A DNA stretch of 64,000 nt from Rhodobacter sp. (GTDB lineage Bacteria > Pseudomonadota > Alphaproteobacteria > Rhodobacterales > Rhodobacteraceae), in NCBI GenBank assembly GCA_020250175.1, contig JADCEN010000043.1:1-64000 (forward strand), in the 5' to 3' direction. Of this stretch, positions 1-7,558 are shown one piece after another. The notes under the pieces were generated by a model that saw only the letters and a program-made list of their open reading frames with translations, searched no databases and was not told the origin of the DNA. A program made the position numbers and the translations under genes. Each line of letters begins with the position of its first letter. Position 1 is the first letter of the stretch.

Positions 1-2
1 AA

Positions 3-104
3 CTCGCCCTCGTCGCCGCGATGCGCAAACTCCTCATCCTCGCCAACACACTCCTGCGCGAAAACAGGGAATGGCAGGAAACAAGACCCGTACAAACCGC
101 TTGA
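3..104 (+). mobile_element. C-terminal tail of an IS110-family transposase (cut by window edge)
   Basis: An open frame enters from the window edge and stops at 102-104. Its 33 residues contain the pattern AAMRKLLILANTLLRENREW, which is the typical end of IS110-family transposases (A.MRKLL.LAN.LLR...W). The catalytic Tnp part lies outside the window, so the integrity of the element cannot be judged. The sequence just after the stop carries strong hairpins (separate entry), which may belong to the element's non-coding end. Confidence 0.6.
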
Positions 105-564
105 CGAACACGGATACTGGCCGGGGGCTTTGGCCCCCGGCGGGCCAAGGGTCAACGTGGCGCTGTGGCAGGGGCGATGGCCCCTGCCATTGGGACGGGT
201 TCGGCATGCGTGGGGCGCTACCGGTCCCCCCCGTCTCGGGGCGGGAAGAGGAAACGCACCGCGTTTCCCCCGCCCGCGCGGGACGGTGCCCAGTAGTCCG
301 GCAGGTCCAAGTGCGATAGAGGCAAGCGCCCGGCCCGGCGGGCGAGCGCGCCAATCATGGGCGGAACGCATGCTGGCCGGGGGCCGTGGCCCCGGCGGAC
401 CTGTGGAATGAGCACAGCGGGGCCGGGGCGATGGCCCTTCCTGCCAGACCGTGCAGACCGCACGGCGCCTGCGGAAGAGAGTGCTGCTTTCCGGCCAGCG
501 GTCTATGCGGCAGGCACGTGTTCAGCAGCCTGTCAGCAGCCGCGGGGCGCGCCTGACGAAGGGG
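105..564. repeat. Non-coding stretch with a duplicated two-hairpin unit
   Basis: No convincing gene lies here. Hairpin A at 121-140 has arms CCGGGGGC/GCCCCCGG, and hairpin B at 167-188 has arms GGCAGGGGC/GCCCCTGCC around a GATG loop. The pair recurs in weaker form about 255 bases downstream: 376-396 has GCCGGGG-type arms, and 426-437 again has a GATG loop. Both copies share the start CTGGCCGGGGGC. The block follows an IS110 transposase end directly, so it may be IS non-coding end sequence, a decayed second copy of it, or a local extragenic repeat. Confidence 0.45.
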
Positions 565-1521
565 TCAGAACCTTGCCTCGGCCACCACGGCGCGGTGGTC
601 GGACGGCCAGGGCATGACCACGATGTCGCTGCGCGGCCCGTCTTCCCCGACGATGGCGGCATCTGTCACCCGCAGACCGGCACCCCGGGCCAGCACGAAA
701 TCAATGCGGTCAGGATGATCATCCGCAGCAGCCTCGTCATAACGCGGGGTCCAGGTAAAGGCGGGTTTCGCCACCGGATCGGGATGCATGGCGCGCAAGG
801 CATCGATGAAGCCCGCATCGGTCAGACGGCGCGTGGTGGGCCAGTTCACCGCCACGGGCTGCTGCCCTGCGGCCACAGCAGCTTCCGTCCAGTCCAGCCC
901 TGAGGGTTCGTTGAAATCGCCGGTCACGAAAATGGCGGCGGCACCTTCGGCTGCGGTCATGTCTTGCGCCAGCAACTCCATTGCGGGGCCGCGGGTTTGA
1001 TCGGCAAAGCGGATGGCCTCGGCTTCCGAGGTGATGAAGGGGGCGGGGCCGTATTCGATCCCAAGCAGCTGGTAGGGCTGATAGGGTTCATCGTCGAGGT
1101 GGATGTTGAACAGCCAGACAGTTGTGCCGTTCACGTCGATGGGCACGCCAAGATCATTGGGGGTGGCCGGGCCGATCGGATAGCGCGACAGGATCGCATT
1201 GGCCCACAACGCCCCGTTCTGCTGCGTCTGGTCGTAGACATGCCAGCCCAGCGCCCGGGCAATGGCCGGGGCCACACTGGGGCCGGTGGCCGCGCAATCG
1301 GTGGGCGTGCAGGGATCAGGTTCCAGCCGCGTTTCCTGCATACCCACAATGTCGGCCCCGGCAGCGCGGATCACAGCAACGGTTTCCTCGATACCCTTTG
1401 CTTCGTTCGCCCCGCCGCCCCAGACGTTGTAGCTCATCACCCGCAGGGTGGTTTCAGCGCTGGCAGGGGCGGCTGCGCAAAGCATCAGTGCGGATGTGGC
1501 AGACAGCAGGCGGGTCATCAT
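565..1521 (-). CDS. Exported endonuclease/exonuclease/phosphatase-family protein
   Basis: About 318 residues. The start at 1521 is preferred because GGAG sits 7 bases upstream and the product then begins with a signal peptide (MMTRLLSATSALMLCAAAPASA). An upstream in-frame ATG at 1554 is less likely. The EEP (DNase I-like) fold motifs are all present: SYNVWGGG, MQETR with the metal-binding Glu, TGDFNEPS with the Asp/Asn pair, DRIDFVL, and PSDHRAVV with the catalytic His. The family includes nucleases and phosphodiesterases, and the substrate cannot be told from sequence. The protein is predicted to act in the periplasm or outside the cell. It lies head-to-tail with nadE, about 80 bases away, with no obvious functional link. 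Confidence 0.85.
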   Translation of the reverse strand: MMTRLLSATSALMLCAAAPASAETTLRVMSYNVWGGGANEAKGIEETVAVIRAAGADIVGMQETRLEPDPCTPTDCAATGPSVAPAIARALGWHVYDQTQQNGALWANAILSRYPIGPATPNDLGVPIDVNGTTVWLFNIHLDDEPYQPYQLLGIEYGPAPFITSEAEAIRFADQTRGPAMELLAQDMTAAEGAAAIFVTGDFNEPSGLDWTEAAVAAGQQPVAVNWPTTRRLTDAGFIDALRAMHPDPVAKPAFTWTPRYDEAAADDHPDRIDFVLARGAGLRVTDAAIVGEDGPRSDIVVMPWPSDHRAVVAEARF

Positions 1522-1600
1522 GATGTCACTCCGGTTGCAGTGCTGACGAAACATAGCGCTGCCTTCCCTACAGAGTTATGACATCTGCTCACCGGCCAGG

Positions 1601-3259
1601 TCAGCCGCCATCCCGCCAGCGGTTCACGATCGGATAGCGGCGGTCCAGCCAGAAGGCGCGGGAGGACAGGCGTGTGCCGGGGGCGGACTGGAAACGCTTG
1701 TATTCGCTGAGGTACAGCAGCTGTTCCACCTTTCTGACCGTGTCGCGGTCGAACCCGCGCGCCACAAGGTCCGCCACGGCCTCGTCGCGGTCCACCAATC
1801 CCTCCAGAATGGCGTCCAGCACCGGATAGGGCGGCAGGCTGTCTTCGTCCTTCTGGCCCGCGCGCAATTCGGCGCTGGGCGGCTTGTCGATCACGCGCGG
1901 CGGAATCACCTGCCCGGCAGGTCCCAGCATCCAGGGGCGGTGATTCTCGTTGCGCCAGCGGCAGATCGAAAAGACGCGGGTCTTGTACAGGTCCTTGATC
2001 GGATTGTAGCCGCCGTTCATGTCGCCGTAGATCGTGCAATAGCCCACGGCAACTTCGGATTTGTTGCCCGTTGTTAGCAGCATTTCCCCGAACTTGTTCG
2101 AAAGCGCCATCAGCAGCAGCCCGCGCAGACGGGACTGGATGTTCTCCTCGGTCACTCCCGGCGCTGTGCCTTCGAACAGAGGCGCAAGGGCAGCGCCGAC
2201 AGCCGCTTGCGGGCCGCTGATCGGCACCGTGTCCAGCCGGCAGCCCAGCGCGCGGGCCACCTCTGCCGCATCGTCCAGCGAGGTCCGCGAGGTGAATTCC
2301 GACGGCAGCATCACGCAGCGCAGATTCTGCGGCCCGATGGCATCGGTGGCAATCGCCGCCACAATGGCGGAATCGATGCCGCCCGACAGGCCCAGCAGCA
2401 CCTTGCGGAAGCCCGATTTTCCCACATAGTCGCGCAGGCCAATGACCATGGTGCGGTAATCGGCCTCGTGCCCGTCGGGGATCGCGGCCAGCGGCCCCTG
2501 TTCGGCGCGCCAGCCGTCTGGCCCGCGGGTGAAATCGACATGGGCGATGGCATCGTCGAACTGCGGCATCTGCAGGGCCAGGTGGCCGCCCGGGTTCAGC
2601 ACAAAGGAGGCACCGTCGAAAACCTGATCATCCTGGCCGCCGGTCATGTTCAGATAGGCCAGCGGCAGGCCGGTTTCGACCACCCGCGCGACCATCAGGT
2701 TCATCCGCATATCGGGCTTGCCCCGGTGATAGGGCGATCCGTTGGGCACCAGCAGAATCTCGGCCCCGGTTTCGGCCAGCGTCTCGCACACATCGGGGTG
2801 CCAGCTGTCCTCGCAGATCGGCGTGCCGATGCGCAGCGGCCCGATACGGTAGGGTCCGTGGACATCGGCGGCCGCGAAGACGCGCTTTTCGTCGAAGACA
2901 TCGCTGTTGGGCAAATGGTGTTTCTGCACGACCGTCTGGATGCGCCCCCCGTGCAGGATGAAATAGCCGTTGAACAGCTTGCCCCCCGCCCTGTGCGGGG
3001 CACCGATGCCCAGGGCCGGCCCGTCTGCACAATCGGCAGCAAGCTGTGCCAGCGCCGCCGCAGCAGCCGCAGCGAAGGCGGGCTTCAGCACAAGGTCCTG
3101 CGTCTGATAGCCGGTCAGGAACATCTCGGTCAGCGCCACCATGTCGGCACCGGCGGCGCGGCCTGCCTCCCACGCCGCTTTGGCCTTGGCGGCATTGCCC
3201 TGCAGATCGCCCAGAACCGGGTTCAGCTGTGCCAGGGTCAGGCGGAATCTGTCGGCCAT
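1601..3259 (-). CDS. nadE: Glutamine-dependent NAD+ synthetase
   Basis: 552 residues, the usual length for the two-domain bacterial enzyme, which makes NAD+ from nicotinic acid adenine dinucleotide, ATP and glutamine. The N-terminal nitrilase-type glutaminase domain shows the Glu45-Lys113-Cys149 triad (LTEMF, QKHHLPNSD, TPICED). The C-terminal synthetase domain has the ATP pyrophosphatase loop SGGIDS at 292-297 and the TTGNKSE motif. The start at 3259 follows an AGGAG box, and MADRFRLTLAQLN matches the family N terminus. The longer open frame reaching 3550 has no support. It is transcribed away from the MORN gene, with about 200 bases between them. Confidence 0.95.
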   Translation of the reverse strand: MADRFRLTLAQLNPVLGDLQGNAAKAKAAWEAGRAAGADMVALTEMFLTGYQTQDLVLKPAFAAAAAAALAQLAADCADGPALGIGAPHRAGGKLFNGYFILHGGRIQTVVQKHHLPNSDVFDEKRVFAAADVHGPYRIGPLRIGTPICEDSWHPDVCETLAETGAEILLVPNGSPYHRGKPDMRMNLMVARVVETGLPLAYLNMTGGQDDQVFDGASFVLNPGGHLALQMPQFDDAIAHVDFTRGPDGWRAEQGPLAAIPDGHEADYRTMVIGLRDYVGKSGFRKVLLGLSGGIDSAIVAAIATDAIGPQNLRCVMLPSEFTSRTSLDDAAEVARALGCRLDTVPISGPQAAVGAALAPLFEGTAPGVTEENIQSRLRGLLLMALSNKFGEMLLTTGNKSEVAVGYCTIYGDMNGGYNPIKDLYKTRVFSICRWRNENHRPWMLGPAGQVIPPRVIDKPPSAELRAGQKDEDSLPPYPVLDAILEGLVDRDEAVADLVARGFDRDTVRKVEQLLYLSEYKRFQSAPGTRLSSRAFWLDRRYPIVNRWRDGG

Positions 3260-3458
3260 CGGGCTCTCCTGCGGCCCTGCCGGGGCCACCTTGCGTTCTA
3301 GCAGAGTTGCGGGCAAGGAAAAGCCGATTGCGGACGGTCCGGCTTGCCACGCCGGGACCGCGCGACTAACCTTGCAGGCGGCGGAAGGGCGCGTGGCAGG
3401 GAACAGGCCCCCCGTTCCGCCGTTACAGGGGGCAAAGGGCGTGGGATCAGCAGCAGGC

Positions 3459-5036
3459 ATGCGGGTGGTGCGGACAGGGGTACTGGCCCTGGCGCTGGCA
3501 GGGGCACCGACGCTTGTCTTCGCCCAGACAGAGGGCGAGGTGATCGCCAAGCAATATGACGATGGCAGTGTCTATGAAGGCACCTTCAAGGACGGCCGCC
3601 AAGACGGCACCGGCAGCTATCGCATGCCCAACGGCTATGAATACACCGGCGAGTGGGTTGCGGGCGAAATCCGGGGCAAGGGCGTGGCCCGTTTTCCGAA
3701 CGGATCGGTCTATGAGGGTCAGTTCGCGGCTGGCAAGCCTGCGGGCAAGGGCAAGATCACCTTTTCCGACGGCGGCACCTATGAGGGCGACTGGACCGAC
3801 GGGCAGATGACGGGCCAGGGCATGGCAAACTATGCCAATGGTGGAGTTTATACCGGATCGTTCCTGAATGCCATGCACCACGGCAAGGGCACCCTGAAAA
3901 GCCCCGGCGGCTCCAGCTATGAGGGCGACTGGGTGGAAGGCGTCAAGGAAGGGCTCGGCAAGATCACCTATCCCGACGGCGCGGTCTATGACGGCGGGCT
4001 TGTGCGCGGCCAGCGGTCCGGGCAGGGCAGCCTGACGATGCCGGACGGGCTGACCTATGTCGGCCAGTGGGCGGAGGGGCAGATGAACGGCACCGGCAAG
4101 CTGACCCAGGCCAATGGCGATGTCTATGAAGGCGCGCTGGTGAACGGCCAAAGGCAGGGCGCGGGGCAAATCCTTTACGCCAATGGCGATTTCTATGTCG
4201 GCGGATTTGTCGCCGACCGCCTGCAGGGCAAGGGCCGGTTCACGGGGACGGACGGCTATGTCTATGAGGGCGACTGGCTGGCGGGCCGCCGCGAGGGCGA
4301 AGCCACCGTCACCTATCCCGACGGATCGGTCTTTGTCGGCCGGTTCCTGGCGGATCAGGCCGAAGGTCCCGGCAAGATCACCTACGCCGACGGGTCCACC
4401 TATGACGGGGACTGGAAGGCAGGTGTGCCAGAGGGCAAGGGCCGCGCCACCTATGCCAACGGGCAGGTCTATGAGGGCGAGTTCCAGCGCGCAGTCATCC
4501 AAGGCACCGGCAAGATGACCTACCCCGACGGCTACATCTATGTCGGGCAGTGGGAAAACGGCCAAAGGCAGGGCGAGGGCACGGCCACCTATCCCGATGG
4601 CAGCGTCTACAAGGGCCAGTTCGTGCAGGGGCAGCGCGAAGGCCAGGGCGAGGTCACGATGGCGGACGGTTTTCGCTACGTCGGGGCGTGGAAAGCGGGC
4701 AAGATCGATGGCCGGGGCATCGCCACCTATGCAAACGGCGATGTCTATGAGGGCATGTTCCGTGCGGGCAAGCGGCAGGGCGACGGTATCATGCGCTATG
4801 CCTCGGGGCAGGAAACCGGCGGCATCTGGAATGACGGCGCGCTGACCGCCCCGGCGGCAGGCCCCACGACCGGCCCTGCGACCGCCCCGGCGGCAGGACC
4901 CACGACCGGCCCTGCGACCGCCCCGGCGGCAGGCCCCACAACCGGCCCTGCGACGGCCCCGGCGGCAGGCCCGGCGGCTGCCGCTGCGGCCCCTGCCCCC
5001 GCGGCGACCGGAACGGCACCGACCGGCAGCAACTGA
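3459..5036 (+). CDS. Exported MORN-repeat protein with proline/alanine-rich tail
   Basis: 525 residues with a signal peptide (about residues 1-22, ending VFAQ). It is followed by 18 near-perfect 23-residue MORN repeats of the form DG.vYeG.w..G...G.G...y (residues about 33-446), one degenerate repeat, and then a Pro/Ala/Thr/Gly-rich tail. The tail contains three identical 12-residue units. MORN repeats form a continuous beta sheet and in other proteins bind lipids or partners, or act as a ruler. No enzymatic domain is present. The signal peptide points to a periplasmic or secreted location. The start at 3459 is the first ATG that gives a signal peptide; the open frame upstream overlaps nadE antisense and is not supported. 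Confidence 0.85.
   Translation: MRVVRTGVLALALAGAPTLVFAQTEGEVIAKQYDDGSVYEGTFKDGRQDGTGSYRMPNGYEYTGEWVAGEIRGKGVARFPNGSVYEGQFAAGKPAGKGKITFSDGGTYEGDWTDGQMTGQGMANYANGGVYTGSFLNAMHHGKGTLKSPGGSSYEGDWVEGVKEGLGKITYPDGAVYDGGLVRGQRSGQGSLTMPDGLTYVGQWAEGQMNGTGKLTQANGDVYEGALVNGQRQGAGQILYANGDFYVGGFVADRLQGKGRFTGTDGYVYEGDWLAGRREGEATVTYPDGSVFVGRFLADQAEGPGKITYADGSTYDGDWKAGVPEGKGRATYANGQVYEGEFQRAVIQGTGKMTYPDGYIYVGQWENGQRQGEGTATYPDGSVYKGQFVQGQREGQGEVTMADGFRYVGAWKAGKIDGRGIATYANGDVYEGMFRAGKRQGDGIMRYASGQETGGIWNDGALTAPAAGPTTGPATAPAAGPTTGPATAPAAGPTTGPATAPAAGPAAAAAAPAPAATGTAPTGSN
3555..4797 (+). repeat. MORN coding repeats, 69-bp period
   Basis: Eighteen consecutive 69-bp units encode the MORN repeats. They have diverged at DNA level but keep strict phase with no indels. 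The long reverse-strand open frames here are a by-product of the repeat composition. Confidence 0.8.
4848..4955 (+). repeat. Three 36-bp tandem repeats in the MORN protein tail
   Basis: Three almost identical 36-bp units at 4848-4883, 4884-4919 and 4920-4955 encode APAAGPTTGPAT. Near-identity at the DNA level indicates recent duplication, and copy number may vary between strains. Confidence 0.85.
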
Positions 5037-5040
5037 GCCG

Positions 5041-6570
5041 TCAGACCACCTCGCCCGCATCGAGCCGGGCCAGAAAGGCATCCGCCTCTGCCAGCACGGT
5101 TGTCCGGCGGGTCTCTTCCATCCTGTCCCAGGTGCGGTACATCTGCGCCATGCGCGGGTTCTGCGCAAAGCGCATGCGGTGGCGCAGCAGGAAATGCCAG
5201 TACAGCAGATTGAACGGGCAGGCCCCCGGACCGGACTTCTGCGCCACATCATAGGCACAGCCCCCGCAATAATCGGACATCCGGTTGATATAGGCACCGC
5301 TCGACACATAGGGCTTGGACCCGACGACGCCGCCATCGGCAAACTGACTCATCCCGATGGTATTGGGGGCTTCGACCCATTCAAAGGCGTCGATATAGAC
5401 GGCCAGATACCACTCATGCACCTGGAACGGGTCCACTCCGGCCAGCAGCGCGAAGTTGCCTGTCACCATCAGGCGCTGGATATGGTGGGCATAGGCCATG
5501 TCGCGGGTCTGGCCCACCGTATGCGACAGGCAGGCCATGCGCGTGGGGCCGCCCCAATAGAGGGGCGGCAAGGCACGGTTGTGGGCCAACAGATTGCGCC
5601 GGGTGTAATCGGGGCCTTCCAGAAAATAGATGCCGCGCATGAATTCGCGCCAGCCAAGGATCTGCCGGATGAAGCCTTCGGCGGAATTGACCGGCACAAG
5701 GCCCGCGCGAAAGGCGGCATCGGCGCGGCCGCAGACCTCGCGCGGGGACAGCAGACCAAGGTTTAGATAGGGCGACAGCAGCGAATGGGCCAGCACCGGA
5801 TCATCCGCCAGCATGGCATCCTGGGTATCGCCAAAGCCTGCCAGGGAATGGTCGATGAAATGGTCCAGCGCCTGCAGGGCCCCCGCCCGGTCAGTGGCCC
5901 AGGGGAAGGGGTGCAGGGCACCGAAGTTTGTGCCAAAGCGCGCGGCCACCAGCTCCAGCACCTCTGCCGTCACCGCATCGGGGGCAAAGCGCGGCGGCGG
6001 CGTGCGGAACAGATCGCGGGTGGCGGGCTTGCGGTTGTCATGGTCGAAGTTCCACTGGCCGCCAGCGGGTTTGTCCCCCTCCATCAGCAGGCCGGTCCTG
6101 CGGCGCATCTCGCGGTAGAAGTACTCCATCCGCAACTGCTTGCGATCCTTGGCCCAGGCGGCGAAGTCGGCAAGCGAGCACAGAAAGCGGTCATCAGGCA
6201 GCAGCGTGACGGGCAGCGGCAGGTCATTCAGCGCCTGGATCAGGCGCCATTCACCCGGCGAGGTCGCCAGAACTTCGCCCGACTTCCGTTCGGCAGCGCG
6301 GCGCAGAAGCTCGCCACCGATGGACTGGCTGTTGTCGGGGTCATCCAGACGGGTGTAGGCAACCGCCCACCCCTCTGCCGCAAGGCTGGCCGCGAACTTG
6401 CGCATCGCGGCGAAAACCAGGGCGATTTTCTGCGGGTGATGCCGGGCATAGCTGGCCTCGGCCATCACTTCGGCCATGACCACCAGATCGCGCGCCTTGT
6501 CGGCCTGACGCAGGGCGGCGATGTCGGGCGTCAGCTGATCGCCCAGCACAAGGATCAGGCGCGTCACCAT
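5041..6570 (-). CDS. phrB: Iron-sulfur bacterial cryptochrome/(6-4) photolyase (FeS-BCP, PhrB/CryB type)
   Basis: 509 residues, full length for the FeS-BCP class. The N-terminal Rossmann-like antenna domain starts RLILVLGDQLTPD, and the helical FAD domain follows. The four Fe-S cysteines are visible: one in RMACLSHT, two in DYCGGC and one in GPGACPFN. The last three have the C-x2-C-x12-C spacing known from PhrB. Family members repair (6-4) photoproducts under blue light, and some (CryB of Rhodobacter) also regulate photosynthesis genes; which role dominates here is not shown. The start at 6570 overlaps the end of the upstream SDR by 7 bases, so the two are probably co-transcribed. Confidence 0.93.
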   Translation of the reverse strand: MVTRLILVLGDQLTPDIAALRQADKARDLVVMAEVMAEASYARHHPQKIALVFAAMRKFAASLAAEGWAVAYTRLDDPDNSQSIGGELLRRAAERKSGEVLATSPGEWRLIQALNDLPLPVTLLPDDRFLCSLADFAAWAKDRKQLRMEYFYREMRRRTGLLMEGDKPAGGQWNFDHDNRKPATRDLFRTPPPRFAPDAVTAEVLELVAARFGTNFGALHPFPWATDRAGALQALDHFIDHSLAGFGDTQDAMLADDPVLAHSLLSPYLNLGLLSPREVCGRADAAFRAGLVPVNSAEGFIRQILGWREFMRGIYFLEGPDYTRRNLLAHNRALPPLYWGGPTRMACLSHTVGQTRDMAYAHHIQRLMVTGNFALLAGVDPFQVHEWYLAVYIDAFEWVEAPNTIGMSQFADGGVVGSKPYVSSGAYINRMSDYCGGCAYDVAQKSGPGACPFNLLYWHFLLRHRMRFAQNPRMAQMYRTWDRMEETRRTTVLAEADAFLARLDAGEVV

Positions 6571-7229
6571 GGCACCACCCTGCCCTGCCAGTCAAAGAAG
6601 CCGCCGGTCTGGGCGGGCGTCAGGCTGTCCAGCACGGCAAGCAGGTTCTGCGCCGCCTCGTCCGGGGGAACGGCGGGATGCGTGCCAAGGTATTTTGCGG
6701 TGAAGGGCGTGGCGACGGTGCCGGGGTGCAGACAGGTGACGACCGCCTGCGGATGGGTGCGGGCAATTTCGATGGCCGCCGTATGGACAAGCTGGTTCAG
6801 CGCCGCCTTGGCCGCCCGGTAGGAATACCACCCCCCCAGCCGGTTGTCGCCGATCGACCCGACCCGCGCCGACAGCACCGCAAAACGCGCAGGCGCATCG
6901 CGCGGCAACAGGCGCAACGCATGTTTCAGGACCAGCATCGGGCCGATGCTGTTCAGCGCGAACTGGGCGGCCAGCGCCGATGCCTCTACCCCGCGCAGGC
7001 TTTTTTCCAGGGCGGCACCGCTGATCTCCAGCGCGCCTGTGGCAACGATCACTGTCTGGAAGGGTGTCGTCAGCGGGGCCAGTGCGGCACTGATGCTGGC
7101 CTCATCGGTCACGTCCAGACCATCGGCGGACCGCGACAGCCCCGTCACCTTATCCCCCCGCGCGCGCAGCGCCGCAACAAGCGCCTGCCCGATGCCGCCC
7201 GATGCGCCCACAACAAGTGCCTGTACCAT
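6564..7229 (-). CDS. Short-chain dehydrogenase/reductase (CsgA/YciK-like)
   Basis: 221 residues. The N-terminal nucleotide-binding motif is GASGGIGQ (residues 8-15), and a Tyr-x3-Lys active site appears as YSYRAAKAALNQ. There is no recognisable substrate-specificity signature. The start at 7229 gives VQALVVGASGGIG in the expected place and has a G-rich Shine-Dalgarno-like stretch upstream. It is translationally coupled to the Fe-S photolyase by a 7-base overlap, and SDR genes often accompany photolyase genes in this family of bacteria. The true substrate is unknown. Confidence 0.85.
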   Translation of the reverse strand: MVQALVVGASGGIGQALVAALRARGDKVTGLSRSADGLDVTDEASISAALAPLTTPFQTVIVATGALEISGAALEKSLRGVEASALAAQFALNSIGPMLVLKHALRLLPRDAPARFAVLSARVGSIGDNRLGGWYSYRAAKAALNQLVHTAAIEIARTHPQAVVTCLHPGTVATPFTAKYLGTHPAVPPDEAAQNLLAVLDSLTPAQTGGFFDWQGRVVPW

Positions 7230-7385
7230 GCCCCATCCCCCTGCCCGGCCAGCTAGCGCCAAAGCGGGCCGCTGCCAGGGATCAGACTGGAAAGCGGCAG
7301 TCTCAGGTGCACAGGCCAACGGGCATGCTGCCGGAACCCGTCCCTGCAGGCGATTTTCCGCCTTCCCTTTCGGGGATTCCTCCGT

Positions 7386-7484
7386 ATGATCCGCCCCATG
7401 ACACGGGATCGCATCATTTCCTTCGCCTGGGGGTCGCCTTTGCCCCCCTGCCCCCGTGCGCTTCTTCTCCTCAGCCTCCTCTGA
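7386..7484 (+). CDS. leuL: Leucine leader peptide of the leuA attenuator
   Basis: A small frame with two possible in-phase starts, 7386 (32 aa) and 7398 (28 aa), ending in a dense run of leucine codons (ALLLLSLL, using ctt ctt ctc ctc agc ctc ctc) right before the stop at 7482-7484. The final codons overlap the 5' arm of a strong hairpin (7478-7514), the geometry expected for ribosome-mediated attenuation. A leucine-starved ribosome would stall and mask the arm. leuA starts 75 bases downstream. Shine-Dalgarno support is weak for both starts. Six of the last seven residues are Leu, which is very unlikely by chance at this position. Confidence 0.8.
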   Translation: MIRPMTRDRIISFAWGSPLPPCPRALLLLSLL

Positions 7485-7514
7485 GCGTGCCCTGCGGGCG
7501 CGACCGCTCAGAGG
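7478..7514 (+). promoter_or_regulatory. Attenuator hairpin upstream of leuA
   Basis: A perfect 10-bp inverted repeat (CCTCTGAGCG at 7478-7487 with CGCTCAGAGG at 7505-7514) encloses a smaller GCCC/GGGC stem. The 5' arm coincides with the last Leu codons and the stop of the leader peptide. It lacks a clear U-tract, so it may be a Rho-assisted or imperfect terminator, as is common in high-GC alphaproteobacteria. Expected logic: enough leucyl-tRNA lets the hairpin form and lowers leuA expression. Confidence 0.7.
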
Positions 7515-7558
7515 TGACCAGCGCCCGGGACAGGCCAGAGGAACAAGGAAAGACCATC

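Noticed and set aside
71-463. Several overlapping short ORFs at the left end
   Set aside because: All phases open because of GC-rich hairpins; no Shine-Dalgarno or domain.
3555-4797. Tandem repeats as non-coding satellite
   Set aside because: Units keep reading frame and encode canonical MORN repeats.
3447-5342. 631-residue open frame on the reverse strand across the MORN gene
   Set aside because: Antisense shadow of the repeat gene; no family resemblance, arises from repeat composition.
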